64,000 nucleotides of DNA from Mycolicibacterium arenosum (GCF_024320865.1 NZ_JANDBD010000001.1:620001-684000), one strand, 5' to 3'; positions 16,836-25,805 are shown, counted from the first letter of the stretch. Notes: generated from the letters alone by a model not told the origin. Made by a program: numbers and translations.

Positions 16836-17998
16836 GATCCCTCCAGGATGACGGTGACGTGACTGCAAAGCATGGACCCGTAGGCGTGGACGACCGCGAG
16901 GTCGGTGCGGTCGACCTGGATGCCAGCGGCACGGCCGGTCATCTGTTGGTATGCCTCGAGTATCCCGCAGATGCCCGAAGCAGTTCCGGAGTGACCGAAG
17001 CGTAGTAGCCCGCCGTTGGTGTTCACCGGTAGTCGACCGCCGGGGCGGGTGGCGCCGTCACGGTAGAGGTCGACGGCCTTGCCCCGCTCGGCGAGGCCGA
17101 GTTCCTCGAGCAGCATCAGCGGGTTGGAGCTGAAGGCATCGTAGAGCTGCGCGAGCTGGATATCGGCGGGTGCGATCCCTGCCTGCGCGAAGGCGGCTGC
17201 GCCGGAGCGGACCGCGCCGGTTCGCGACAGATCCGGCATCGAGGTGAGGAACCCGTGGGTATGCCCTTCCCCGATTCCCACCACGTTGACTGGTCGATGC
17301 GGCAGGCTCGCCGCCAGTTCCGGCGAGACGACGACCATGGCTCCGCCACCCTCGCAGGGAATGGAGCAGTCGAGGTAACCGAACGGCCCGGCGATGTGCC
17401 GTGCGTCCAGCACCTGCTCCACGGTGAAGCTTCCAGCGTCAGCGCCGATTGCGGTGGGATGCGCCAGCGCCCATTCCTGCTGGGCCACTACGGCCTCCGC
17501 AAGCACCTCGCGACCTTGACCGACCCCGTCGAGCCATGCTTGCGCGATCAGCCCGTAGAGGGTGGGGATCGACGGCGCGTAGGGCAGCTCGTAGTCCGGA
17601 TGGCAAGTCATCGTCATCAATCGTTTGCCGACGTCGCGGATCGGCGGAAACACCCCGGCCGAGACACACAGGACCGCCGAGCATTGACCGGACTGGATCG
17701 CCCGAGTAGCGACGCCGAGCATGGCGAGGTGACTTCCGCCGCCCAATTGGACACCGAGTTGCAACCCCAGCTGATGGAACCCGAGCGAGTCCTGGATCTC
17801 CTCGGACAGGAAGGTGTGCTCGATCGACTCGCCCATCATCGAGCCCACGCAGATTAAGCCGTCAATGTCGGAGGCCTGCATCCCTGCATCGCGTAGCGCG
17901 GCGACGGCGGACTCGAGGTGCAGGTCCAAGAAGGGGCGGTCGAGACGGCCGGGGGTGACCTCCGCGAATCCGGCAAGCGTGGCGAGTGGTGCTGGCAT
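16832..17998 (-). CDS. Thiolase-fold protein of the lipid-transfer-protein/aldolase type
   Basis: The protein has 388 residues with both thiolase halves: an N-terminal half with SDIDGLICVGSMMG and LGVQLGGGSHLAM, and a C-terminal half with NTNGGLLRFGHSGTASG. Where a thiolase has its nucleophilic Cys (CASG-like), this protein has GGGS. That loss, plus the overlapping DUF35 gene, is the pattern of Ltp2-like retro-aldolases rather than true thiolases. Reaction inferred: C-C cleavage of a beta-hydroxyacyl-CoA. It starts the leftward unit; the operator candidate at 18009-18024 sits ten bases before its ATG. Confidence 0.8.
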   Translation of the reverse strand: MPAPLATLAGFAEVTPGRLDRPFLDLHLESAVAALRDAGMQASDIDGLICVGSMMGESIEHTFLSEEIQDSLGFHQLGLQLGVQLGGGSHLAMLGVATRAIQSGQCSAVLCVSAGVFPPIRDVGKRLMTMTCHPDYELPYAPSIPTLYGLIAQAWLDGVGQGREVLAEAVVAQQEWALAHPTAIGADAGSFTVEQVLDARHIAGPFGYLDCSIPCEGGGAMVVVSPELAASLPHRPVNVVGIGEGHTHGFLTSMPDLSRTGAVRSGAAAFAQAGIAPADIQLAQLYDAFSSNPLMLLEELGLAERGKAVDLYRDGATRPGGRLPVNTNGGLLRFGHSGTASGICGILEAYQQMTGRAAGIQVDRTDLAVVHAYGSMLCSHVTVILEGS

Positions 17999-18310
17999 GC
18001 AAGGAGACGTTAGCAGTCACTAACATTCGCGGCTAGCAAGTGAGTGCTCGACGCCGACGACAGGGTGTCGCGTGCCTCCCACGTACTGCTACACGAACGA
18101 GACCAGACCTCTCACTAGCCGCCACGCAGCGCCTCACAACGGAGACCAACCGCGGCAGCATATTGACGCTCGCGTTTTGCGGCGCATCGGCACTGTGCCC
18201 ACGCCGGCACCTAATCCGCGCGAGAGGCAATGTTTTGACGGCGGTGCTGCTGAAAGCGCAGGGAATGAAACGACACCGCTTCGCTCGTGCGAGGCAATGA
18301 GCACACCTAT
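17999..18310. other. Intergenic region with the 18009 operator candidate
   Basis: The 312 bases between the leftward MaoC gene and the leftward thiolase gene carry no gene I accept. Apart from the palindrome next to the thiolase start, I recognise nothing. Confidence 0.4.
18009..18024 (-). promoter_or_regulatory. GTTA-N8-TAAC operator candidate, copy 1
   Basis: On the minus strand it reads GTTAGTGACTGCTAAC, matching GTTAGTGNYTRNTAAC shared with 29475 and 37188. It ends ten bases before the ATG at 17998 and overlaps a possible -10 (TAACGT), so binding would repress the thiolase-DUF35-ligase unit. Confidence 0.65.
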
Positions 18311-18748
18311 CTATCCCTGCGGGAGTTGTAGAGTCGCCTCGCTGGGCACGCACGGCCCTTCCTCGCTGGAGACCATTAGCTCGAGGTCGACCAGGCTGGC
18401 GCCGTCCACCTCGCGCTTGCCGATCACGCGCCCGGTGAGGGTGGCGATCTGACCGGGGTAGATCGACTTGATCATCGAGATCTTGCGTCGTCGCAGCAGC
18501 GCGTCGGGACCGGCCCAGTCGCACAGGCCGCGATCGATGAAGCCGTGGAAGAACAGTGTCGACAAGTAGATCGTCTGCTGGCCCTGGCTTTTCGCGTACT
18601 CGGGGTTGTGGTGGCCGGGAAACCAGTCCCACGTGGACGCCGCGTTCATGCAGATCCGTTTGTAGGTAATGGGGATCGAGACAGGGGTGATCTCATCGCC
18701 GACTTCGACGTCGTCGAAACGTAGTCCGGTTGTCGTGTCGTTGCTCAT
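18311..18748 (-). CDS. MaoC-like hot-dog dehydratase subunit
   Basis: ATG 18748 overlaps the upstream stop by four bases and gives 145 residues. The N-terminal part (FDDVEVGDEITPVSIPITYK) and the hydratase-2-like segment with Asp/His (TWDWFPGHHNPEYAKSQG) are typical of MaoC hydratases. The C-terminal part is GRVIGKREVDGASLVDLEL. Together with the coupled 18745 protein it probably forms a heteromeric enoyl-CoA hydratase, like ChsH1-ChsH2 in cholesterol side-chain degradation. Confidence 0.83.
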   Translation of the reverse strand: MSNDTTTGLRFDDVEVGDEITPVSIPITYKRICMNAASTWDWFPGHHNPEYAKSQGQQTIYLSTLFFHGFIDRGLCDWAGPDALLRRRKISMIKSIYPGQIATLTGRVIGKREVDGASLVDLELMVSSEEGPCVPSEATLQLPQG

Positions 18749-19353
18749 GGCTTCTCCTCGATCCGATCCCCGTCGCCGCCGGTGATGTCGTACCGGAACA
18801 GCACGTTGGTGTTGCGCGCGATCACCTCGCCGTGCTGGTCGCCGAAGGTGGTCAGCGAGGTGATGAAGACACCAGTGCCGAGTCGGGTCGTCTTCTCCGG
18901 CGAGATCGAGACGATCTCCTCGACGATGGACACGTGGTCGCCGATTCGAGGCCGACGTTCCAGCTCGGTGGTGGTAGAGGCGTTGATGATGTGGTGCCCG
19001 GGCAGGGGCACGTTGAATGCGAACAGCGAGTCGTCGCGGTGTAGGTGCTCGGGGGTCCACTGAGGATTGAACCCTAGGGTCATCAGCAAACCCGGTGGGC
19101 ACTCATCGCCCTCCCAGTATCGCGGATTCGCATCTTCCACGAGCGAGCAGTAATAGAGCACCAAAGACCGGTCGATCGGAAACCAGGCTTGTCTGGGCTC
19201 CGAGGTTCGACCGACCCAGGCTCGGCCCTCTTCGAGGGTTCCGAAAGCCATTCCGAGACCCGTGAGATCAGTGGCGGCAGTACTCAAGATCACCCTTTCC
19301 TTCGGTGCGTGGTCCGGCTGTGAGCCGAACCCCATGCTCCCGATGCCCGGCAT
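18745..19353 (-). CDS. FAS1-type/MaoC N-terminal hot-dog protein, partner of the 18311 gene
   Basis: From 19353 the protein has 202 residues; GTG 19293, which lies after GGAAAGG, gives 182 and may be the true start. The conserved part includes DRSLVLYYCSLVEDANPRYW and a strand-rich C-terminal half (GDHVSIVEEIVSISPEKTTR). This is the N-terminal hot-dog domain that pairs with a MaoC domain to make an R-specific enoyl-CoA hydratase. The ATGA overlap with 18748 supports a fixed stoichiometry. Confidence 0.75.
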   Translation of the reverse strand: MPGIGSMGFGSQPDHAPKERVILSTAATDLTGLGMAFGTLEEGRAWVGRTSEPRQAWFPIDRSLVLYYCSLVEDANPRYWEGDECPPGLLMTLGFNPQWTPEHLHRDDSLFAFNVPLPGHHIINASTTTELERRPRIGDHVSIVEEIVSISPEKTTRLGTGVFITSLTTFGDQHGEVIARNTNVLFRYDITGGDGDRIEEKP

Positions 19354-19692
19354 CTCACCGGATCGGAAGGACTGTTCGAGCCCGACCCGGCGGACCCTCG
19401 GCGGTCTTCCTGGAATTCACCGCCGCAATTGTGAAACCTCCAGGCGGGTAGGCCATTTGGATGTTCAAGACCACGCCGATCGTACCCCACGATGTGCGAA
19501 TGGAAGGCGGGCTCGCGCGCCGATTTCGGCAAACGTCGGCGTCTTGACAGACCGGAATGCGGTGCGGCGTTGGCTCGGGAACCGCGGAGCACTCGCCACG
19601 GTGGCGTGGGTGTGGTTCAACGGTCGTGGCGGCACTGGCGGACCGATTGGACGCCGGGGCATCGCGCGAAGGACCGCGGGTGGTTCCATCGC
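19354..19692. other. 339-bp gap between two leftward genes, nothing recognised
   Basis: I see no gene or palindrome with confidence between the thiolase (20856-19693) and the hot-dog pair. Either a second promoter for the hot-dog pair or decayed sequence could be present. Confidence 0.35.
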
Positions 19693-20856
19693 CTAATCGG
19701 GAGCGGAGAGGATCGTGACGACGCATGCTGCGGGCCCGTCGCCCAAGGAACCGCCTGCGTTCTCGGCAAGACCGATTCGCGCTCCCTGCACCTGGCGTGC
19801 GCCGCCTCGGCCACGCAGCTGATCGGCGAGTTCCACCAGCTGAGCCGCTCCGGTGGCGCCGATCGGATGGCCGCGCGCCAGCAGTCCACCGGAGACGTTC
19901 ACCGGAGTCGAGCCGCCAATGCCCGTGGCGCCGTCGCGGGCGAGTTTGGCACCCTCGCCCGGCGGGGCGATGCCAATCTCCTCGGCTATGACGAGCTCGG
20001 CGGGTGATGCGGCGTCGTGCACCTCGAACAAGTCGATGCCGTCTGGACCTACTCCAGCTTGCTCGAAGGCGACCCGGGCGGTGCGGCCAACAACGTCGCC
20101 GTCGTCGCCGACCCGTGCCGCCCCGACCGCCGAGGCCAGCACTCTCACGGACGCTCGGTCGCCGCGACGGGCCAGGTCGGTTCGTGTCAGCACGCAAGCG
20201 GCTGCACCGTCGCCGATCGAGGAGCACATCGGCCGCGTCAGCGGGTCGACGATCGTGCGCGCGGCTAAGATTTCGTCGGCGGTGAGCGCAGTGCGGTTCT
20301 GCGCGATCGGGTTGAGGCTGCCGTTGTGAAGGCTCTTGGCAGCCACCAGCGCCAGATCGCGGACCGACGCCCCGGTCCGCTCGAGGTAGGCGCGCGCCTC
20401 GGCCGCGTAGATCTCCATGAACACCGGGCGGGAGCCGTCCTGCCGCCCGACCAATTCGACGTCGACGGCAGTGGCGAGCGCCCGCGGCGCGCGTGTGCGG
20501 TCCGTGCTGGTCATCTTTTCGGCCCCGACGACCAGGACATGGTCGTATGCACCCGAGGAGACGGCCATGGCCCCGAGATGAAATGCGCTGGAGCTGGACG
20601 CGCAAGCGTTCTCGACCGACAGCATCGGTCTGCCCGCTACGCGCGATCCGCGTAGTGCGGTGTGAGCCCGGATCATCTCCTGTCCGGTGAGGACGCCGGC
20701 AGCGGCGTTGCCGAAGACGACTAGGCCGATCGCCTCGGGGCCGACCCCGGCATCTGCTAGCGCTGCGTCGGCTGCCTCGGCGGCCAGTTCGCGCAACCGG
20801 GTATCGACGAACATGCCGAACCGGGTGATACCGGTGCCGATGATCGCTACGTCCAC
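19693..20856 (-). CDS. SCPx-like thiolase (acetyl-CoA acyltransferase family)
   Basis: The protein has 387 residues. The nucleophile Cys85 is in VENACASSSSAFHLG, and the C-terminal half has the His motif GGLLARGHPIGATG and a Gly-rich end LAENAGGSLGDGP. Unlike the other two thiolase-fold proteins in the window it keeps the catalytic Cys, so thiolytic cleavage of a 3-ketoacyl-CoA is credible. Its start overlaps the end of the upstream gntR gene by ten bases, linking its expression to that regulator. Confidence 0.87.
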   Translation of the reverse strand: MDVAIIGTGITRFGMFVDTRLRELAAEAADAALADAGVGPEAIGLVVFGNAAAGVLTGQEMIRAHTALRGSRVAGRPMLSVENACASSSSAFHLGAMAVSSGAYDHVLVVGAEKMTSTDRTRAPRALATAVDVELVGRQDGSRPVFMEIYAAEARAYLERTGASVRDLALVAAKSLHNGSLNPIAQNRTALTADEILAARTIVDPLTRPMCSSIGDGAAACVLTRTDLARRGDRASVRVLASAVGAARVGDDGDVVGRTARVAFEQAGVGPDGIDLFEVHDAASPAELVIAEEIGIAPPGEGAKLARDGATGIGGSTPVNVSGGLLARGHPIGATGAAQLVELADQLRGRGGARQVQGARIGLAENAGGSLGDGPAACVVTILSAPD

Positions 20857-21644
20857 GTCGCGACATCCCTTCTTTCCTGGAGGTCAGGTAATTCATCCAC
20901 GTCGGGCCACAGCACCCGCTGATCGAGGGGTCGCCCCGCACCCTCGCGCAGCCGGTCGGTCGTGGCGGAGAGCACGGTGATTGCGTATTCGGACGCGCTG
21001 GCGGCGTCGCCCGAGCCAATCGCGGCCAGGAGGGAGCCGCGCGCCTCATCGGATCGATCCCCCTGCTCCGGTTCCGTCTGGTCGAGCGCGTCACCCATCC
21101 AGGCCAGTGCGGTGAGGACCAGCTCGAGTACGTCATTGCCGGTGGCGGCCGCGAGGAGTCGGTGAAACTCGAGGCGCTCGCGCTGTCGGCGATCGGGTTC
21201 CGTTGACGCGGTGAGACGGGCATGGCAGGCGTGCAGCATGGCGAAGTCTGTCGCATCCCTGCGTTGCGCGGCCATCCGGGCCGCAAGGGGCTCCAGCACC
21301 GCGCGCGCCTCGAGCAGGCCGCGCAAGGTCGTGCCGCGGAACTGCAACGCGATGGCCAACGCACTGCCGACCACGCGTGGCCCGGGCCGCGCGATTCGGG
21401 CGCCGCCACCGGGTCCTGTGCGGACGTCGATGGCGCCGAGGTAGGACAGCACGCGCAGCGTTTCTCGCAGCGATCCGCGCGAAACGTCGAAGTAGCGCAT
21501 CAGGGTCGGCTCCGATGCCAGGCGATCACCGGGAACGAGCCGCCGCGCGACGGCCTCGCGCATCATTCGGCGCGCCGTCACCCGGGGTATGGAGTTCCCT
21601 GACGTGGCCGTGGTCGGACTCTCGACGCTCGACAGACCTGCCAT
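20847..21644 (-). CDS. GntR/FadR-type transcriptional regulator
   Basis: The protein has 265 residues with an N-terminal winged helix (VPGDRLASEPTLMRYFDVSR, then SLRETLRVLSYLGAIDVRTG) and an FCD-type C-terminal domain. It sits divergent from an acyl-CoA dehydrogenase gene, and the 16-bp palindrome ATCTGGT-AC-ACCAGAT lies 24 bases from its start (21669-21684). TGGT-N2-ACCA fits GntR/FadR operators. It probably controls the dehydrogenase and, through overlap, the thiolase and hot-dog genes in response to an acyl-CoA. Confidence 0.85.
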   Translation of the reverse strand: MAGLSSVESPTTATSGNSIPRVTARRMMREAVARRLVPGDRLASEPTLMRYFDVSRGSLRETLRVLSYLGAIDVRTGPGGGARIARPGPRVVGSALAIALQFRGTTLRGLLEARAVLEPLAARMAAQRRDATDFAMLHACHARLTASTEPDRRQRERLEFHRLLAAATGNDVLELVLTALAWMGDALDQTEPEQGDRSDEARGSLLAAIGSGDAASASEYAITVLSATTDRLREGAGRPLDQRVLWPDVDELPDLQERRDVATWT

Positions 21645-21657
21645 GGTCTCGTAGCCT
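21629..21657 (+). promoter_or_regulatory. Probable promoter of the 21664 gene, leaderless
   Basis: TCGACA (21629-21634), 17 bases, TAGCCT (21652-21657) forms a plausible promoter whose start point falls at or near ATG 21664. No ribosome site precedes the ATG, which fits a leaderless mRNA, common in mycobacteria. Confidence 0.5.
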
Positions 21658-21663
21658 AGTTCG

Positions 21664-22830
21664 ATGCAATCTGGTACACCAGATAACCCGTTCGTCTTTT
21701 CCCCTGAGCACGCGGAATTCGAGGCGTCGGTCGGGGCGCTGGGGCGTCGGGAGTTCTACGACGGCTATCTCGCGCGAGCGACCTCGGAGAAAATGTGCTG
21801 GGACGAGCTCAGGGCACTGGGTAGGCATGGGCTGCTCGGGATGACGCTCCCCGCCGCCCACGGGGGACAGGATGCCGACGTCATTTCGGTTGGTATCGCC
21901 TGCGAGCAGATTGCCCGTTCCGACTTCAACCTTGCCTACCTGATATTCGGCTCCGTACTTCTCGACGGCCTGCTCGCAGGCCTACCCGCGCATGTGGGCG
22001 AGCCCGTAGTGCACGCGGTGGCCGCTGGCGAGCAGGTGGTGTGCCTGGCGCTGACCGAGCCTCGAGGCGGCTCTGATGCGGCCGGGACTTCGGTACGCGC
22101 CCGGCCAGTCGACGGCGGTTTCCGGTTGGCGGGGGAGAAGACCTCGGTGACCCTCGGCGCCCACTCCAGCCATGCAATCGTCGTCGGCACCGTCGACCCG
22201 GCGCAGCGCTCCCGTGGCACACGGCGATTGCTCGTTTCGCTCGACGACCCGACGATCAGCCGGCAACGATTTGCCGACCCCGGCTTCCGGCCGCTGAGCC
22301 GGGTCGGACTCAGCTTTGACGATACGTTCGTTCCGGCCGACCACGAGATCACCGACGGCGGCAGCGGCCTAGCCGCTCAGCTTGCCGACTTCGACCTCAC
22401 GCGGGCGTTGCTGGGTCTCATGGTGCTTGGAGCCGCCCACCGCGCGATGTCCTCCACCATCGAGTGGGTGCGTCAGCGTGAGGCGTTCCGCGCACCGATT
22501 GCCAGCTATCAGGGGGTGTCGTTCACACTCGCCGAGTGGGACACCCAGCTCGAGGCGGCGCGCTGGCTGTGCTACCGAACGCTCGGTTTGCGGGCGGCCG
22601 GGCGGCCGCATTCCAGGGAGGCGGCGATGTGCAAATGGTGGGCACCGCGCATCGCGGTCCAAGCGATCAACGACTGCATCATTCTGCATGGGCATGTCGG
22701 GTGGTCCACCGAGATGCCATTACAACAGCTGTTGCTCGACGTCAGCGGGCTACAGATTGGCGATGGGACACCACAGATCCAGAAGCTGGTAATCGCCCGC
22801 CACCTCATAGGCCGCGAGCACGTGGGCTGA
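21664..22830 (+). CDS. Acyl-CoA dehydrogenase with Asp in the usual catalytic Glu position
   Basis: The protein has 388 residues in a standard three-domain dehydrogenase. FAD/substrate motifs include LALTEPRGGSDAAGTSVRA and LAGEKTSVTLGAHSSHA, and the C-terminal helix has ILHGHVGWSTEMPLQQ. The usual YEGT base motif is IGDGT here, so Asp367 stands where medium-chain enzymes have Glu. The IVD-type Glu in helix G is also missing (DFDLTRALLG). It may still act with Asp, as cyclohexene-carboxyl-CoA dehydrogenases are described to do with an Asp elsewhere. The gene is divergent from gntR. Confidence 0.87.
   Translation: MQSGTPDNPFVFSPEHAEFEASVGALGRREFYDGYLARATSEKMCWDELRALGRHGLLGMTLPAAHGGQDADVISVGIACEQIARSDFNLAYLIFGSVLLDGLLAGLPAHVGEPVVHAVAAGEQVVCLALTEPRGGSDAAGTSVRARPVDGGFRLAGEKTSVTLGAHSSHAIVVGTVDPAQRSRGTRRLLVSLDDPTISRQRFADPGFRPLSRVGLSFDDTFVPADHEITDGGSGLAAQLADFDLTRALLGLMVLGAAHRAMSSTIEWVRQREAFRAPIASYQGVSFTLAEWDTQLEAARWLCYRTLGLRAAGRPHSREAAMCKWWAPRIAVQAINDCIILHGHVGWSTEMPLQQLLLDVSGLQIGDGTPQIQKLVIARHLIGREHVG
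21669..21684. promoter_or_regulatory. GntR operator candidate inside the first codons of the 21664 gene
   Basis: ATCTGGT and ACCAGAT are exact inverted repeats around AC. The site covers codons 2-7 of the dehydrogenase gene just past the probable start point, so a bound regulator would block elongation or initiation. Confidence 0.65.
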
Positions 22831-22899
22831 CCACGCAGGACGGGCCGCCGCTCGCCGGGTCCGCATTGAACAGCTGTGGTTGCAATCTCGCTGAACACG

Positions 22900-24456
22900 T
22901 CAGCGCACGACGACGCCGCCCTGGACGCCGGTGAAGCGCTTTCTCAGCTCGGTCTTGAGGAGCTTGCCGGTGGCGTTGCGGGGCAGTTCGGTCGTGAGGT
23001 GCACCTCGCGCGGACATTTGAAGTGCGCCAACCGGTCGCGGCACCAGGCGATCAATTCGTCGGCGGTGGGCTCCCTCTCCGCGGCTGGGTCGGCCACCAC
23101 CACGGCTACGACGCGCTCGCCCCACTTCTCGTCCGGACCACCCACTATCGCGGCGTCCAGCACACCGGGGTGACGGAACAGCACCTGCTCCACTTCGATG
23201 GGGTAGACGTTCTCGCCGCCCGAGATGATCATGTCCTTCTTGCGATCGACCAGCGTGATGTAGCCGTCGGCGTCGATCCGACCGAGGTCGCCGGTGTGGA
23301 ACCAGCCGCCCCGGAATGCCTCCGCGGTGGCCGACGGCATCATCCAGTATCCCGCGAACACGTTGGGCCCGCGCACCAGGAGTTCGCCGACGGTGTCGAT
23401 CGGTACGTCCCGGTCGTCGTCGTCCACGATTCGGGCGTCGACGTGCATCGCGACCCGGCCGATCGAGCCGGCCCGCGTGGTGACGCTGGCGGCATCTAGG
23501 ACCGAGACCATGGGAGCGGTTTCGGTCATTCCGAATCCCTCGGTGAAGCTGACGCCGCGCTGTTGCATGAAGTCGATGACGGTCAGCGGCACGGGCGAGC
23601 CGCCGCCCATCGCAAAGCGCAGTGCCGAGAGATCGTAGGAGTCGAAATCGGGAACCTGGGTCAGTGCCGACCACATCGCCGGCACCATGAACTGGATTGT
23701 GGCCCGACTCTCGGCCATTGCCTTGAGTGTGCACACCGGGTCGAATGAGGGGAGGATCACACTCGTACCACCGACGTAGAGCAATGGCAGCGTGTGCACG
23801 CCCAGTCCCCCGATGTGGAACATCGGGGCGACGGCCACGGTGACGTCGGTCCCGTGCAGGCCCGTGTCGGCGCCCATCACGTTGATGGCGTTCCACTGCA
23901 GGTTGTCGTGAGTGAGGATGGCGCCTTTGGGACGACCGGTGGTGCCCGAGGTGTACATGACGAACGCGGGGTCGCGGCCGCCAACGTCACCGTCGAGAGG
24001 TTCCGGGGCGCCGCTGTCGTGCAGGTCGGGGTAGGCAATCTCGCCGGTCGCCGCGGCGCCTCCGACTCGGACGGTGTGGCGAACCCGAACTCCCGGCCCG
24101 GCCAGCGCATCGATCGCCGGTGCGGCGAGCGGTTCGTGGAAGACGAGAACGTCGGCGCCCGAGTCGGCGAGAATGTAGCCGATTTCCGGACCAGCGAGGC
24201 GAACGTTGATCGGGACCATAATCGCGCCGATCTTCGCGCTGCCCAGGAGAATCTCGACGAACTCGACCGAATTCATCAAGAGTGCGGCTACCCGGTCTCC
24301 CTTGCGGACGCCGAGCCGCAGCAGGCTCGAAGCCACCTGATTCGTGCGGCGTTCGAGGTCCGAGAAGGTGAAGCGCTTGTCACCTTGGACAAATGCTGTG
24401 CGCTGCCCGTTCAGGAAGGCCCGTTTGGCGACCCACTGGCCGATACCGCGATCCAC
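22900..24456 (-). CDS. FadD-type acyl-CoA ligase
   Basis: I chose GTG 24456 because AGAGGAG lies six bases upstream; a GTG at 24477 would add seven residues. The 518-residue enzyme has P-loop MYTSGTTGRPKG, GFGMTETAPM, FHTGDLGRIDADG, hinge DRKKDMIISGGENVYP and catalytic Lys in NATGKLLKTEL. It converges on the 21664 dehydrogenase gene with 69 bases between. It lies in the leftward unit that begins at accD-like 29449. It probably loads the free acid used by that unit. Confidence 0.9.
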   Translation of the reverse strand: MDRGIGQWVAKRAFLNGQRTAFVQGDKRFTFSDLERRTNQVASSLLRLGVRKGDRVAALLMNSVEFVEILLGSAKIGAIMVPINVRLAGPEIGYILADSGADVLVFHEPLAAPAIDALAGPGVRVRHTVRVGGAAATGEIAYPDLHDSGAPEPLDGDVGGRDPAFVMYTSGTTGRPKGAILTHDNLQWNAINVMGADTGLHGTDVTVAVAPMFHIGGLGVHTLPLLYVGGTSVILPSFDPVCTLKAMAESRATIQFMVPAMWSALTQVPDFDSYDLSALRFAMGGGSPVPLTVIDFMQQRGVSFTEGFGMTETAPMVSVLDAASVTTRAGSIGRVAMHVDARIVDDDDRDVPIDTVGELLVRGPNVFAGYWMMPSATAEAFRGGWFHTGDLGRIDADGYITLVDRKKDMIISGGENVYPIEVEQVLFRHPGVLDAAIVGGPDEKWGERVVAVVVADPAAEREPTADELIAWCRDRLAHFKCPREVHLTTELPRNATGKLLKTELRKRFTGVQGGVVVR

Positions 24457-24591
24457 GCATGACTCCTCTGCTGCCACATCGGCGGCTCGTTGTATCGGGA
24501 GTTACTCGGTGAGGGCCGGACCTTCTACGCATGCCTAGTCCCCGCCAGGTCCGCCCCGGCGGCCGAGGCGGGTAGCGGCGGGCTAAGAATC

Positions 24592-25746
24592 TCAGTAGGA
24601 CCGTGGCAGTTTCAAGCTGTGCTGCGCGACGTAGTTAAGGATCATCTCTCGGCTGATTGGCGCGGTGCGCATCAGGCGAGCAGGGCCCCATAGGGTGGCC
24701 AGCCCGTACTCGGTGGCCATCCCGTTGCCACCGTGGGTCTGGATTGCCTGATCAAGCGCCAGGATGCCAGCCTCGGCTGCAGCGTACTTGGCCATGTTCG
24801 ACGCTTCGCCCGATTCTGGGTCGCCGGCGTCGTGCAGCGCCGCCGCCCGTTGGGTCATCAGGCGGGCCAGTTCCAGCTGAATCTTGGCGTGCGCGAGGGG
24901 ATGTGACACGCCTTGGTGTGATCCAATCGCGACGTCCCACACCTTGCGCTCGCGCGCGTAGGTGGATGCCTTGTCGAGCGCATAACGCCCGATGCCATTC
25001 CCCAGGGCAGCGCCCATGATGCGTTCGGGGTTCAGGCCCATGAACACCTGACGCAGACCGTCGTTCTCAGTGCCAATCAGGTTCTCGGCGGGCACCCGTA
25101 CGTCGTCGAAGAACAGAGTGAACTGCTTTTCCGGCGTCACGGCTTGCACCGGAATGATGGTCTTGGTCAGCCCTGGCGCATCTGTCGGTACGACGAAGAG
25201 GCTCAGCCGTCCCCGGCCGTGATCGTCGGTCTCGGTCCGGCCGACGACCAGGATGGCCTCTGCCTCGTCGACGCCGGAGATGTAGTACTTGGTGCCGTTG
25301 AGTACCCACTCCTCGCCGACGCGCTTGGCATGGGTCGAGATTTTGTGCGAGTTCGAGCCGGCATCGGGCTCGGTGATCGCAAACGACATGATGATCTCGC
25401 CGCTGGCAATCCCCGGCAGCCAGCGAGCCTTGAGTTCGTCGCTGCCGAAAGCCTGGATGATCGAGCCGCAGATGGTGGGTGAGACCACTGTCATCAGCAG
25501 CGGACAGCCTGCTGCGGCGAGTTCCTCACCGACGATTTGCATGTCGTAGATGCCGCCGCCGCCGCCGCCGTACTCCTCGGTGATGTTCACCCCGAGAAAT
25601 CCTTGCTTGCCGACGGCCTGCCAGAGTTCGGTGCTCTTTTCGCCAGCGAGAGACTTGGCCACGTAGTACTCATGCCCGTAGTCCTTGGCGATCTCGGACA
25701 CGGCCTTGCGGAGAGCCTGCCGTTCCTCGGTCTCGTGCAGTTCCAT
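24592..25746 (-). CDS. Acyl-CoA dehydrogenase
   Basis: I chose ATG 25746 (MELHETEERQ) because AGGAG lies five bases upstream and the family starts there; ATG 25803 two bases after the carboxylase gene would add 19 residues. The enzyme has 384 residues. Motifs: MSFAITEPDAGSNSHKIST, LNGTKYYISGVDEA and QTHGGNGMATEYGL. The helix-G Glu is present in NPERIM, as in isovaleryl-CoA/long-chain types, while the C-terminal position reads TAPISREM. It follows the AccA-like gene directly, so it probably makes the 2-enoyl-CoA that the carboxylase uses. Confidence 0.87.
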   Translation of the reverse strand: MELHETEERQALRKAVSEIAKDYGHEYYVAKSLAGEKSTELWQAVGKQGFLGVNITEEYGGGGGGIYDMQIVGEELAAAGCPLLMTVVSPTICGSIIQAFGSDELKARWLPGIASGEIIMSFAITEPDAGSNSHKISTHAKRVGEEWVLNGTKYYISGVDEAEAILVVGRTETDDHGRGRLSLFVVPTDAPGLTKTIIPVQAVTPEKQFTLFFDDVRVPAENLIGTENDGLRQVFMGLNPERIMGAALGNGIGRYALDKASTYARERKVWDVAIGSHQGVSHPLAHAKIQLELARLMTQRAAALHDAGDPESGEASNMAKYAAAEAGILALDQAIQTHGGNGMATEYGLATLWGPARLMRTAPISREMILNYVAQHSLKLPRSY

Positions 25747-25805
25747 TTCGCTCCTCACTTCAGGGGCACCCGCTGCCGGGACCGGCGACGGGTGGGTGTT
25801 CATCC

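Noticed and set aside
16378..16932. N-terminal extension of the acyl-CoA ligase frame
   Set aside because: It overlaps the DUF35 gene and translates to an Arg-rich sequence; the ligase has a good GTG with ribosome site at 16377.
19355..21409. 684-codon open frame on the minus strand over the thiolase and gntR genes
   Set aside because: It is an out-of-phase frame kept open by high GC; the translation is Arg/Pro-rich without domains, while the thiolase and GntR frames have clear motifs.
22805..23896. 363-codon frame on the minus strand over the 22900 ligase
   Set aside because: Out-of-phase shadow with Arg-rich composition; the ligase frame has all ANL motifs.
24478..24591. GC-rich CCCGCC...GGCGGG inverted repeat as terminator
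   Set aside because: The loop is about 20 bases, no U-tract follows, and such short GC repeats are expected by chance in this genome.
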